Origin: CAYRHJ01 sp964424105
GTDB lineage: Bacteria > Planctomycetota > Phycisphaerae > UBA1845
NCBI GenBank assembly: GCA_964424105.1
Contig: CAYRHJ010000011.1
Location: 83,076 to 147,075 of the forward strand
DNA: 64,000 bases
Direction of reading: 5' to 3'
How positions within the stretch are numbered: position 1 is the first letter of the stretch; each line of letters opens with the position of its first letter. The notes below the pieces were generated by a model that did not search any database, was not told where the DNA came from, and was given only the letters and a program-made list of their open reading frames with translations. The translations under genes and the position numbers were made by a program. Below are positions 1 through 9,394 of this stretch, in pieces.

Positions 1-3000
1 CCTGGCGATCCGAACAAGACCAGCCCCGGCGCATGCGGGTGTCATGTTGGTGATGTGGATTCCGATGGGGACGGCGTGTTGGATTGTCACGATGGCTGTC
101 CCGCCGATCCGAACAAAACGGCCCCGGGTGTTTGTGGTTGCGGCATCGCTGACGTTGACGGCGACGGTGATGGGACATTGGACTGCAACGACGGTTGTCC
201 GAGCGACCCGAGCAAGACATCAGCCGGGATGTGTGGATGCGGGGTGCCTGACACGGATACTGATAATGATGGAACGCCTGACTGTGACGACGGCTGCCCG
301 GGCGATCCCAATAAGACGGCTGTGGGGATATGCGGCTGCGGCGTGCTTGATCTTGATTCGGACGGCGACGGTGTCGCGAACTGCAATGACGGATGTCCGA
401 ACGATCCCGACAAGACGTCGCCAGGTGTTTGCGGTTGTGGCCTATCCGATGGAGATTCGGACGGTGACGGTACGCCGAACTGCCACGATGGATGTCCGGG
501 CGATCCCGATAAGACGGCTGCGGGGATATGCGGTTGCGGCGTGGATGACACGGATAGTGACGGCGACGGGACTGCTGATTGCAATGACGGATGTCCCAAT
601 AATCCGAATAAGACGGCTGCGGGGATTTGTGGTTGCAGTGTGTCTGACGCCGACAGTGACGGCGATGGTACGCCGGATTGTCACGACAACTGCCCGACCG
701 ACCCGCTGAAAATCAATCCGGGTATTTGCGGTTGTGGACAGTCGGACGCGGACAGCGACGGAGATGGAACGCCGAATTGCCAGGACAACTGCCCGTCTGA
801 TCCGAACAAGACGTCGCCAGGCCTATGTGGTTGTGGTGTGGCTGACGTCGATTTAGACGGGGACGGTACTTTCGATTGTAACGACGGCTGTCCCGCCGAT
901 CCCAGCAAGACGCACGCTGGGGTTTGTGGCTGCGGTGTTTCGGATGTGGACAGTGACAGTGATGGTACGCCTGATTGCAGCGATCAATGTCCGAATGATC
1001 CCGGCAAGATTCAACCCGCCGACTGCGGCTGTGGCCTAGCCGATACCGACAGCGACGGCGACGGGGTTGCGGATTGCCTTGACGGCTGTCCGGGTGACCC
1101 AAACAAGACTACGGGCGGAGTCTGTGGCTGTGGCGTGTCCGATGTCGACAGCGACGGCGACGGGACTGCGGATTGCAATGACGGGTGTCCGGCGGATCCG
1201 ACCAAGTCGTCGCCGGGGAATTGCGGCTGCGGGACGCCTGACGCGGATTCAGATGGCGACGGCACTTTCGACTGCAATGACGGTTGTCCGACGGATCCGA
1301 ACAAGATCGCGCCGGGTATTTGCGGTTGCGGCGTCGCAGATATCGATTCAGACGTTGATGGTGTGTTTGACTGCAATGACGGCTGCCCGGCGGACCCAAG
1401 CAAGATCGTTCCGGGGATTTGTGGCTGCGGTGTGAACGACGTTGATTCCGACGGTGACGGCGCGTTTGATTGCAATGATGGATGTCCCACCGATCCGAAC
1501 AAGACTGGGCCGGGCGCGTGCGGTTGCGGTATTTCAGATGTGGACACGGATGGTGACGGCGTTCGCGATTGCAACGATCAATGTCCGAACGACCCGAGCA
1601 AGGTCGTGGCGGGCACGTGTGGCTGCGGCATACCCGATGTGGATACAGACGGTGACGGCGAGCTGGATTGCGTGGATGGCTGTCCAGCCGATCCCGACAA
1701 GTCGAACCCGGGCATTTGCGGTTGCGGAGTGGCCGACACGGATTCCGATCTCGACGGCGTGGCTGATTGCGATGACCTGTGTGCCAACGAGCCTGACGTG
1801 GATTCAGACGGTGACGGCGTATTGAATTGTTTGGACGAGTGCCCGAGCGACCCGAACAAGGTGTTCGCCGATGTCTGCGGGTGCGGCGTCGCGGATGTCG
1901 ATACCGACGGTGACGGAACGTTCGATTGCAACGATGGATGCCCCACCGATCCCAACAAGACGTTGGCCGGCGAATGTGGATGCGGTAGTGCAGATACGGA
2001 TTCCGACGGCGATGGATCGGCGGACTGCAACGACCTGTGCCCGACAGATCCCAACAAATCTGAACCAGGCAGTTGTGGGTGTGGAAACGCAGACAGCGAC
2101 AGTGACGGCGACGGAACCTTGGATTGCAATGATGGGTGTCCGAATGATCCTGCCAAGACGATGCCGGGCGCCTGCGGCTGCGGAACAGCCGATATCGACA
2201 GTGATGGCGACGGAACCCTGGACTGCAATGACGGGTGTCCCAGCGATCCTGGTAAAACGATTCCGGGCATTTGCGGCTGCGGAACAGCCGATATCGACAG
2301 TGACGGCGACGGAACGCTGGACTGCAATGACCAGTGTCCCGCCGACCCGTTGAAGTCCGCGCCCGGTGTATGCGGCTGTGGGATTGCAGACGTGGATAGT
2401 GACGGGGACGGCACGATGGACTGCAATGACGGCTGCCCGTCAGATCCCAACAAGACTGGTCCCGGCGACTGCGGATGCGGCGTATCGGACGTTGATTCCG
2501 ACGGCGACGGATTGTCCGATTGTCACGACGGCTGCCCGAACGACCCCAACAAGATTGCCGGGGGCGTATGCGGCTGTGGCATTGCTGACACCGACACTGA
2601 CGGCGACGGCGTGGCTGACTGCACTGACCTGTGCCCCAACGATCCCAACAAGTCGTTGCCCGGGACATGCGGTTGTGGCCTGTCCGACATTGATTCCGAT
2701 GGCGATGGCACGTCGGACTGCAATGACGGGTGTCCGAACGACCCCGTAAAGGTCAATGCCGGAGTTTGCGGATGCGGCGTGGCCGATACCGATAGCGACG
2801 GTGACGGATCGTTTGATTGCCACGATGGGTGTCCCGCCGATCCCAACAAGTCCAACGCCGGCGTGTGCGGGTGCGGCATCGCCGATACCGATAGCGACGG
2901 AGATGGCGTGCCCGATTGCAATGACGGCTGCCCAACGGATCCCGCGAAATCGTCACCGGGCGCGTGCGGGTGCGGGCAAGTTGACACCGATACCGATGGC

Positions 3001-4360
3001 GATGGAACCCCAGACTGTCACGATGGCTGCCCTGCTGATCCCAATAAAACGGCCGCGGGATTATGCGGCTGTGGTGCGGCCGACACGGATGGGGATGGCG
3101 ACGGAACGCCCAATTGCAACGATGGGTGCCCTGCCGATCCGAACAAGACCAGTCCCGGGGCATGTGGCTGCGGCGTCAGCGAGACGGATGGCGACGGCGA
3201 TGGGACGCCCAATTGCATTGACGGGTGTCCTGCTGATCCCAATAAGGTGGCCGCCGGGGTGTGCGGCTGCGGCGTTTCAGATGACGACAGTGACGGTGAC
3301 GGCACGCCCGACTGCAACGATGGCTGCCCAGCCGATCCAAACAAGATTAGCGCCGGCGTATGCGGCTGCGGCGTAGCTGACGTGGATTCGGACGGCGACG
3401 GAACGTTCGACTGCATGGACGCCTGCCCAGCCGACCCCAACAAATCAAGCCCCGGCGTCTGCGGTTGTGGCGTTGTCGACGACGATTCTGATGGCGATGG
3501 AACGCCCGACTGTATTGACGCGTGCCCGGCTGACCCGAACAAGACGGCGCCAGGCGCATGCGGGTGCGGCGCCGCCGATACGGATTCCGACGGTGACGGC
3601 ACTGCCGACTGCAACGACGGGTGTCCCATTGATCCCGACAAAACAACACCGGGAGACTGCGGATGCGGAATCGCCGACGCGGACATGGATGGCGACGGCA
3701 CCGCCGACTGCAACGACGGATGTCCGAACGATCCCAACAAAACGTCGCCGGGTGACTGCGGATGCGGGATCGCCGACACCGATACGGACGCCGACGGAAC
3801 CGCCGACTGCAAGGATGGATGTCCCGACGACGCCGACAAGATCGAGCCGGGTATTTGCGGATGCGGTCAAGCCGACGAAGACAACGACAACGACGGGACG
3901 TTAAACTGCAATGACACTTGTTCCGACGATCCCAACAAGATCGAGCCTGGCATTTGCGGTTGCGGCGTCGCGGACATCGACAGCGACGGTGACGGAACCG
4001 TTGATTGCCACGATTCGTGCCCTGACGATCCCATCAAGGTTATTCCGGGCGCGTGCGGATGTGGCGTTGCAGACACAGACACAGACGGTGACGGCTTGGC
4101 TGACTGCCGCGATGCATGTCCCAATGATCCCGACAAATTTGTTCCAGCGACATGCGGCTGCGGCGCGGCGGAGACGGACGCTGACAACGACGGTCGACCC
4201 GACTGCATCGATCTGTGTCCTGATTCCGGCTTCAAGTACCTGCCCGGTGCGTGCAGTTGTGCAGCCACGGATCAGGACAGCGACGATGACGGCGTGGCCG
4301 ACTGCATCGATCAATGCCCGACCGATCCGAACAAGATCGTCCCGGGCCATTGCGGATGCG
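1..4360 (+). repeat. About 44-45 tandem 99-bp coding repeats
   Basis: The DNA repeats with a 99-bp period, matching the 33-residue protein unit. Neighbouring units differ mostly at third codon positions and at a few variable residues, which suggests old expansion with purifying selection on the protein. It is not a CRISPR array: there are no unique spacers and the frame is preserved throughout. Confidence 0.9.
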
Positions 4361-4524
4361 ACGTGGAGGAGGGCCTGACGCCCCTGGGCGACATTACCTG
4401 CCACGGCGTCATTTCCATCCCCACGGTCACACAGTGGGGTCAGTTCGCGTTGTCTGTTATGCTGTTAACCGGCTTGACCATTAAGTTCGGCCGCCGGCGG
4501 CAGGAGAGTTCGATAGAATCCTGA
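1..4524 (+). CDS. Giant thrombospondin type 3 repeat protein with IPTL-type C-terminal tail (5' partial)
   Basis: The frame is open from base 1, so the gene starts upstream of the window; at least 1507 residues are present. Nearly the whole protein is about 45 tandem copies of a 33-residue unit with the pattern CGCG-x-x-D-x-DSDGDGT-x-DC-x-DGCP-x-DP-x-K. Acidic DxDxDG loops are the calcium-binding signature of thrombospondin type 3 repeats, and six cysteines per unit imply disulfides. One unit near residues 595-615 is shortened and lacks its CGC motif. The C-terminus has IPTVTQWGQ, a hydrophobic segment and then RRR, the layout of the IPTL-CTERM surface-sorting signal. An exported, calcium-rigidified, rod-like surface protein is inferred. 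The signal peptide is outside the window. The exact partner or ligand cannot be told. Confidence 0.9.
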   Translation, partial: PGDPNKTSPGACGCHVGDVDSDGDGVLDCHDGCPADPNKTAPGVCGCGIADVDGDGDGTLDCNDGCPSDPSKTSAGMCGCGVPDTDTDNDGTPDCDDGCPGDPNKTAVGICGCGVLDLDSDGDGVANCNDGCPNDPDKTSPGVCGCGLSDGDSDGDGTPNCHDGCPGDPDKTAAGICGCGVDDTDSDGDGTADCNDGCPNNPNKTAAGICGCSVSDADSDGDGTPDCHDNCPTDPLKINPGICGCGQSDADSDGDGTPNCQDNCPSDPNKTSPGLCGCGVADVDLDGDGTFDCNDGCPADPSKTHAGVCGCGVSDVDSDSDGTPDCSDQCPNDPGKIQPADCGCGLADTDSDGDGVADCLDGCPGDPNKTTGGVCGCGVSDVDSDGDGTADCNDGCPADPTKSSPGNCGCGTPDADSDGDGTFDCNDGCPTDPNKIAPGICGCGVADIDSDVDGVFDCNDGCPADPSKIVPGICGCGVNDVDSDGDGAFDCNDGCPTDPNKTGPGACGCGISDVDTDGDGVRDCNDQCPNDPSKVVAGTCGCGIPDVDTDGDGELDCVDGCPADPDKSNPGICGCGVADTDSDLDGVADCDDLCANEPDVDSDGDGVLNCLDECPSDPNKVFADVCGCGVADVDTDGDGTFDCNDGCPTDPNKTLAGECGCGSADTDSDGDGSADCNDLCPTDPNKSEPGSCGCGNADSDSDGDGTLDCNDGCPNDPAKTMPGACGCGTADIDSDGDGTLDCNDGCPSDPGKTIPGICGCGTADIDSDGDGTLDCNDQCPADPLKSAPGVCGCGIADVDSDGDGTMDCNDGCPSDPNKTGPGDCGCGVSDVDSDGDGLSDCHDGCPNDPNKIAGGVCGCGIADTDTDGDGVADCTDLCPNDPNKSLPGTCGCGLSDIDSDGDGTSDCNDGCPNDPVKVNAGVCGCGVADTDSDGDGSFDCHDGCPADPNKSNAGVCGCGIADTDSDGDGVPDCNDGCPTDPAKSSPGACGCGQVDTDTDGDGTPDCHDGCPADPNKTAAGLCGCGAADTDGDGDGTPNCNDGCPADPNKTSPGACGCGVSETDGDGDGTPNCIDGCPADPNKVAAGVCGCGVSDDDSDGDGTPDCNDGCPADPNKISAGVCGCGVADVDSDGDGTFDCMDACPADPNKSSPGVCGCGVVDDDSDGDGTPDCIDACPADPNKTAPGACGCGAADTDSDGDGTADCNDGCPIDPDKTTPGDCGCGIADADMDGDGTADCNDGCPNDPNKTSPGDCGCGIADTDTDADGTADCKDGCPDDADKIEPGICGCGQADEDNDNDGTLNCNDTCSDDPNKIEPGICGCGVADIDSDGDGTVDCHDSCPDDPIKVIPGACGCGVADTDTDGDGLADCRDACPNDPDKFVPATCGCGAAETDADNDGRPDCIDLCPDSGFKYLPGACSCAATDQDSDDDGVADCIDQCPTDPNKIVPGHCGCDVEEGLTPLGDITCHGVISIPTVTQWGQFALSVMLLTGLTIKFGRRRQESSIES

Positions 4525-4642
4525 TTGATTTCGATCATTGTACCATCTGGCGCAGGCCATGACCGCGCTGGGCGAATTGCATTCGTTGTCGTTCTAATTG
4601 AATTCCAAAGCCGTCGCGACGCGGACGAACCAAACCGTTCGT
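4525..4642. other. Convergent intergenic gap
   Basis: The stretch separates the converging repeat-protein gene and aroB. I see no clear stem-loop with a T-run and no gene. Confidence 0.4.
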
Positions 4643-5734
4643 TCATTCCTGCAACGAGGCGATGGCGTCGTGGATGTACGCTTCGGGAACATGCTCGGTG
4701 GACGTTTGACCGATCCGATCCAGCAGCACGAAGCGCGTCTTGCCCGCGCGGGACTTCTTGTCGCGCTCCATACACTGCCAGACCTCGTCGGCATCGATCG
4801 GCTCAGTGAAACGAATGGGAAGATTGAACTGTTCGATCAGGCGGATGATGCGCTTGGATTGTTCGACATCTAACCTCCCTGCCGCCACCGACATTCGACA
4901 CGCAGCCACCATTCCCAGTGCGATGCATTCACCGTGCCGCCATTCATAATCGCGCGTCGATTCAATGGCGTGACCGATGGTGTGGCCAAAGTTGAGCATC
5001 TCCCGAATGCCGATTTCCTCGCGCTCGTCGCGAGCGACGATGTCCGCCTTGATGGCGACGTTTCGGTCGATCAGCTCCACGAGTACGGCATCGTCGCGCG
5101 AGAGAATGCGTTCGGCGTTGTCCACGTGCCATGCGAGAAACGCTTCCGAGGCAATCGCAGCGTGCTTGATCGATTCCGCAAGTCCCGCGCGGAAATCCCT
5201 ATCGGATAATGTCGATAGGCAATTGGGATCGATCAGCACGATCTTGGGGTGATGAAACGCCCCGATGAGATTCTTGCCCGTCGGATGATTCAGCCCGGCC
5301 TTGCCCCCGATGGCCGCGTCGATGTCCGCCTCCAACGTCGTCGGGCAATAGACGCTGGCCACCCCACGCATCCATGTCGCAGCCACGAAGCCCACCACAT
5401 CCGTCACCACCCCGCCACCGACGGCTACGACAAAACCGTCCCTGCCAACTTGATTCTGTGCCAACTTGTCATATAGATACAGCGCCGTCGCCGGTGATTT
5501 ACTGCCCTCGCCTGCGGGCAAGGCCACGGCTTCGCATTTGAAATCGCCATGAATCAATGAATCGATCACCCGCTGGGCATGAAGCTCCCGTACATTGTGA
5601 TCGGTCACCACCAGTCCTCGGCGATGCAGCCCAGATTGCTCGATGTGCCCCGCTACCTGTGCCAGCACACCACATCCGACGGCCACTTGCGTTCGCCCGT
5701 GCTGCCATTGGAGTTCCTTCAAAATTGAAAGCAT
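4643..5734 (-). CDS. aroB: 3-dehydroquinate synthase
   Basis: This 363-residue protein has the usual length and motifs of AroB, which converts DAHP to 3-dehydroquinate in the shikimate pathway, in the cytoplasm with NAD and a divalent metal. Visible motifs are the NAD-binding GGGVVTDVVGF, the PTTL...IGGKAGLN segment followed by GKNLIGAF, the metal-ligand glutamate in LAESIKHA, NFGHTIGHAIE and RHGE, and the C-terminal GKTRFVLL. It stands alone with no other shikimate gene beside it. Related sugar-phosphate cyclases share the fold, but the GKTRFVLL end and overall layout fit AroB best. Confidence 0.93.
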   Translation of the reverse strand: MLSILKELQWQHGRTQVAVGCGVLAQVAGHIEQSGLHRRGLVVTDHNVRELHAQRVIDSLIHGDFKCEAVALPAGEGSKSPATALYLYDKLAQNQVGRDGFVVAVGGGVVTDVVGFVAATWMRGVASVYCPTTLEADIDAAIGGKAGLNHPTGKNLIGAFHHPKIVLIDPNCLSTLSDRDFRAGLAESIKHAAIASEAFLAWHVDNAERILSRDDAVLVELIDRNVAIKADIVARDEREEIGIREMLNFGHTIGHAIESTRDYEWRHGECIALGMVAACRMSVAAGRLDVEQSKRIIRLIEQFNLPIRFTEPIDADEVWQCMERDKKSRAGKTRFVLLDRIGQTSTEHVPEAYIHDAIASLQE

Positions 5735-6251
5735 GCCTGATCCGCCCCCGGAGATGGTATACGCGATGGACCGTTCCGACCCTGCCGAAGTCTACCCGTT
5801 CCGGGCGCAAATGGCGATTATTGGGGTTTCTTAATAAATTGTGTGATCCGAAAAGTGCAGGTGCAACCCACGTTTAACGAGCTGTCGTTTACAGATATCA
5901 CAGGGCGGCAGTCAACCAGGCTGACAAATGTCGGATTTTGTTAAATACGCAAACTTTGTCACTCAATTGACGGTTTGGGGCATGGCAGTTTCCATTCTGC
6001 TCAATTATAATGACGTATCTGGAAAGTGCTTATCAACGAGCAAGCAGAAGCGATTTTATGGGACCGCTGTGAATTGAGCAACCCGTATAGCCGTTGGAAT
6101 GGACGCGTTGAGTCATGACGGCGTTGGCAATGGGCCTGTGAATTTTTTTTGGTCGGACCGCAGGTAAGTCGAGTTCAAACCTTAAGATACGTGCGTTGCG
6201 GTTTCTCAACCGATTGACGAAATCCGCATACAACGTTAATATCACCCCACG
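5735..6251. other. Divergent intergenic region, about 500 bp
   Basis: The region lies between divergent aroB and folC and so must hold both promoters. It is locally AT-rich around 5830-6010. Candidate boxes TTGACG near 5968 and TATAAT near 6005 are too far apart for one promoter. No ORF with coding character and no RNA gene was recognised. Confidence 0.4.
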
Positions 6252-7658
6252 ATGGTAAAAATGACCACTGCAATCAAAACGAGTCCTTCATCGCGCGGAA
6301 CGCGTAAAATCAACACAATCCGCACCTTCCGGTCCGCGGTGAATTATTTGAATTCCGTCGTTAATTACGAACGGAAACCACCAATTGGTCATGCTGAGTC
6401 CGCGTTCAATCTAAGCCGGATGCAGAGGCTTTTGGCGGTACTTGGAAATCCGCACCGCAAATACAAGACTGCTCATGTGGCCGGTACCAAGGGCAAGGGG
6501 AGCACCGTGACCATGCTGGCGGCGATGGTCCAGAACTGCGGAATGAAGGTGGGCTTGTACACCTCGCCGCACGTATTGGACATTCGCGAACGGATCGCCA
6601 TCAACGGTGATCAAATCTCCGAGGCCGAGTTTGCCCGCTTGACGAAAAAAGTGGTGGCTGCTTCGAAGAAACCCAAGGTCGGCGATTGCACCTTTTTTGA
6701 ACTGGTAACTGCGGTCGCATTTCTTCATTTTGCTAAATCGGAGGTTGACCTTGCGGTCATCGAGACTGGCCTAGGCGGTCGATTGGATGCAACCAACGTC
6801 ATCAAACCGGAGGTCGTAGGCCTGACGAGTATCAGTCTGGACCATCCTGACCTGTTGGGTCATACAGTCGAAGCCATCGCCCGCGAAAAGGCTGGAATTT
6901 TCAAACCCGGTGTGACGGTTATCTGTTCGCCGCAACGTGAAAGCGTCACGAAAATCCTGCAAGAGATGGCCGCGAAATTGGAATGCCCATTCCAGATGAC
7001 AGGCCGCGAGAATGGTTTCAGCTATCGATTCGAATCTTCAAGGGACGCAGGGCCTCATTCGCGCATTTGCCTGACGACGCCGACGAGTCATTTTGAACAC
7101 GTCCGCGCCCCGTTGATGGGCGACCATCAGGCCATCAATTGCGCGTTGGCGCTGGGCATGTTGGACGTACTCAAGACGCGTGGATTGGCCATTGACGAGC
7201 GGAAGGCCGTCGAAGGGCTGTCGCGGGTCACTCTTCCGGGCCGAATGGAAATTGTCCGGGACATGCCGCGGATCATGGTTGACGGTGCCCATAATGCTTC
7301 CAGCGTCGAAGCCCTGATGCGGGCGATCGGGCAGAACGTGCCTTATGACTCCATGGTGATCATCTTCGGCTGTCAGAAGGACAAGGACATCCGCGGCATG
7401 TTGCGTTACGTCCGACTGGGGGCTGACAAGGTCATCTTTACGACCTCCGGGTCACCTCGGACGGCGGACCCACATGAGTTGGCTGCGACGTTCAATGAAA
7501 TGTCTTCGAAGATGTGCCAGGTGGCGGAGGATCTGATGGACGCTATTTCCATCGCCGATCGGGCCGTCGCTCGTGACGACCTCATCTGCATCACCGGCTC
7601 GTTCTATCTGGTGGGTCGAGCCAAACGGCTCATGCGCAAGCTCGCCCTGGCCAACTGA
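6252..7658 (+). CDS. folC: Bifunctional folylpolyglutamate / dihydrofolate synthase
   Basis: FolC adds glutamate to dihydropteroate or folates with ATP in the cytoplasm. The Mur-ligase-type P-loop TKGKGST is at residues 79-85, followed by LYTSPH and RIAING, a DLAVIETGLGGRLDATN segment, SLDHPDLLG and KAGIFKPG, and the C-terminal VDGAHN. These are the classic FolC signatures. The length of 468 residues is slightly above the usual 420-440, from a basic N-terminal extension of about 25 residues. A second ATG nine bases downstream (6261) is an equally possible start. It is monocistronic; a cluster of palindromic repeats follows the stop. Confidence 0.93.
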   Translation: MVKMTTAIKTSPSSRGTRKINTIRTFRSAVNYLNSVVNYERKPPIGHAESAFNLSRMQRLLAVLGNPHRKYKTAHVAGTKGKGSTVTMLAAMVQNCGMKVGLYTSPHVLDIRERIAINGDQISEAEFARLTKKVVAASKKPKVGDCTFFELVTAVAFLHFAKSEVDLAVIETGLGGRLDATNVIKPEVVGLTSISLDHPDLLGHTVEAIAREKAGIFKPGVTVICSPQRESVTKILQEMAAKLECPFQMTGRENGFSYRFESSRDAGPHSRICLTTPTSHFEHVRAPLMGDHQAINCALALGMLDVLKTRGLAIDERKAVEGLSRVTLPGRMEIVRDMPRIMVDGAHNASSVEALMRAIGQNVPYDSMVIIFGCQKDKDIRGMLRYVRLGADKVIFTTSGSPRTADPHELAATFNEMSSKMCQVAEDLMDAISIADRAVARDDLICITGSFYLVGRAKRLMRKLALAN

Positions 7659-7697
7659 CGTTCACTTGTCATTTTGCACGCCTGCCTGTCGGCATTT

Positions 7698-8034
7698 CTG
7701 GATTCCGGCGTTCGCCGGAATGACGGATCACGCCGGAATGACGCATGCGGTACGGCTCGGCGCTGCGTGAACTCGGCAGCGGACCGCTCGCTTGGCGCTC
7801 GCGGCTCGTAAAGCGGCGGGTGAAACAGGAACGATGGACTGGATTCCGGCCTTCGCCGGAATGACGGAGCGCGGGGGAATGACGGATGGGTGCATGGAAT
7901 GGTCACTCCGGCGCAAGCCGGAGTCCAGGCAAACTTATTCTGGATTCCGGCGTTCGCCGGAATGACGCATGCGGTACGGCTCGGCGTTGCGCGCATTCGG
8001 CAGCGGACCGCTCGCTTTGCGCTCGCGGCTCGCA
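7698..8034. repeat. Cluster of interspersed palindromic repeats (families A and B)
   Basis: Family A copies lie at 7698-7726, 7839-7867 and 7940-7967, with an inverted variant at 7902-7930. Family A has the arms ATTCCGGC and GCCGGAAT around a 4-base loop, then GACGG. Family B copies (GGACCGCTCGC...GCGCTCGCGGCTCG) lie at 7781-7810 and 8005-8034. A and B alternate at about 40-80 bp spacing, so they behave as a composite element. The stretch fills the space between folC and the ROK kinase gene; no gene is supported here. Confidence 0.85.
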
Positions 8035-8091
8035 AAGACGATGACGGGCGTCGTGAGTTGGCGGATGCGCGCCGGTTTTCTTCGAAATGCC

Positions 8092-9051
8092 CTATTCCTT
8101 GGCCAACCGCTCCCGTAGGTATTCCTTTACCAACAGGGCCGCCCCCACGACGCCGGCGTATTCACGCAGCGCGGTCAGCTCGACGCGCATCTTTTCCGGA
8201 ATCAGAATGCTGGCTGATCGACTTGCGATGTTGGCAGCCTGCCGTATCAGCGACGGCAGGCCTATCGCGACACCCCCGCCAACCACCAGAACGTCCACCG
8301 GATACACGTGAACCAAATTAATCAAACCGATGGCCAACTGTCGAGCATGGCGATCGACGAACGCTAGGGCTGACGGGTCTCCGTCCTGAAAAGCTCTCTC
8401 CACGCCTGAAACACCGCCCTCCATGCCGGATTCGCGAGCGTCCGCGTCCAAGGCCGGGCCGGCAACGTGGGCTTCGAGACATCCCGTCGCTCCGCATCCA
8501 CAGAGGGCGGCGTCGGGGCCTGTGTCGCAAATCAGATGACCCACGTGTCCCACGGAATGCCCGCTGTGCCGCAGCACCTGTCCGCCCAGAATCACGGCGC
8601 CACCAATTCCGGTTCCGATGGACAGGTAGGCGAAGCGCTGGGCATTTTTTTCCGCGGCGCAGAATTCCCCCCACGCGCCGCAAACCGTATCGCCATCCAT
8701 CATGGTGACTAGGCCGGTGCGCTCCACGAGTTGATCCCGCAGGGTCAGGCCTTCCAGGAACGGGCAGTTGATCGAGCGGATGACGGCTGACCTTCCCGGC
8801 TCGAGAATCCCGGGGACAGCCACGCCGATCGCCTCGGGCGGGAACTGGGAATCGACTTCACCTCGACAAGTCAGATAGGCTTCTTCGAGCCAACGGACCA
8901 GATCGTCGCCGTCGTTTCCCCTGGGTGTTTCCGTGATGCGGTCGGCCTGCACCCGCCCCCACGCGTCTACGATTCCCAACCGAACGTACGTTCCTCCGAT
9001 GTCAATCCCGACGAACGTGCTCACGGGGTCGGCTTTCCGGAAAAGCGCCAT
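8092..9051 (-). CDS. ROK-family sugar kinase, probably glucokinase
   Basis: The 319-residue protein carries the ROK pattern: an N-terminal phosphate-binding loop (VGIDIGGTYVRLG, residues 14-26), a catalytic aspartate in the NCPFLEG...MDGDT region, YLSIGTGIGGAVI, and the zinc site made of GHVGHL and the CGCGATGCLE motif. A cytoplasmic ATP-dependent hexokinase, most likely acting on glucose, is inferred from the family. ROK members also include N-acetylmannosamine and fructose kinases, and the window gives no substrate clue. No DNA-binding domain precedes the kinase, so it is not a ROK repressor. Confidence 0.85.
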   Translation of the reverse strand: MALFRKADPVSTFVGIDIGGTYVRLGIVDAWGRVQADRITETPRGNDGDDLVRWLEEAYLTCRGEVDSQFPPEAIGVAVPGILEPGRSAVIRSINCPFLEGLTLRDQLVERTGLVTMMDGDTVCGAWGEFCAAEKNAQRFAYLSIGTGIGGAVILGGQVLRHSGHSVGHVGHLICDTGPDAALCGCGATGCLEAHVAGPALDADARESGMEGGVSGVERAFQDGDPSALAFVDRHARQLAIGLINLVHVYPVDVLVVGGGVAIGLPSLIRQAANIASRSASILIPEKMRVELTALREYAGVVGAALLVKEYLRERLAKE

Positions 9052-9291
9052 CCTTGGAATTCAACCATGATCGTTCATGCTTTCCTATGGAAGCCCGTGA
9101 TCAACCTTCGCGCCCGCCGGCAGAACCTCGGTTCGACCAACAACCACGCGGGTCGAGAATCACAATGGCGGTTGGCCTGCCGACGGAAGCATCGGACATG
9201 ATCCGCACTCCAACTCCAACAGACAACGGGACGTCGCCTCTGCCCATCACACTCTACATGCCGTCGATCGAAGTTTGAAGTTGGCTGGACA
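9052..9291. other. Short intergenic stretch between two minus-strand genes
   Basis: Nothing recognisable except the terminator of the lamin-tail gene that begins at its right edge. Confidence 0.4.
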
Positions 9292-9329
9292 AAAGAAAAA
9301 GGCCACCGAACTGGACTCGATGGCCTTCT
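9292..9329 (-). terminator. Rho-independent terminator of the lamin-tail protein gene
   Basis: Read on the minus strand, a stem of AAGGCCA paired with TGGCCTT around a 13-base loop is followed by a T-rich tract (TTTTTCTTTT). It lies about 65 bases past the stop codon of the gene at 9395-10159. Confidence 0.75.
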
Positions 9330-9394
9330 CAAATGAACGAGTTTTCTTGAACGCGGAGCCGTCGATCGCTCGTTGTCGCGTTGTTGCCAACGGC

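Noticed and set aside
442..3904. Long ORFs in other frames across the repeat gene (both strands)
   Set aside because: These are shadows caused by the repetitive GC-rich codons of the thrombospondin repeat gene.
1..4400. Regular 99-bp periodicity as a possible CRISPR or satellite array
   Set aside because: The repeat is in frame with the protein, has no unique spacers, and variation follows the codon structure.
5968..6010. TTGACG and TATAAT boxes upstream of folC
   Set aside because: They are about 33 bases apart, far from the 16-18 required for one sigma-70 promoter.
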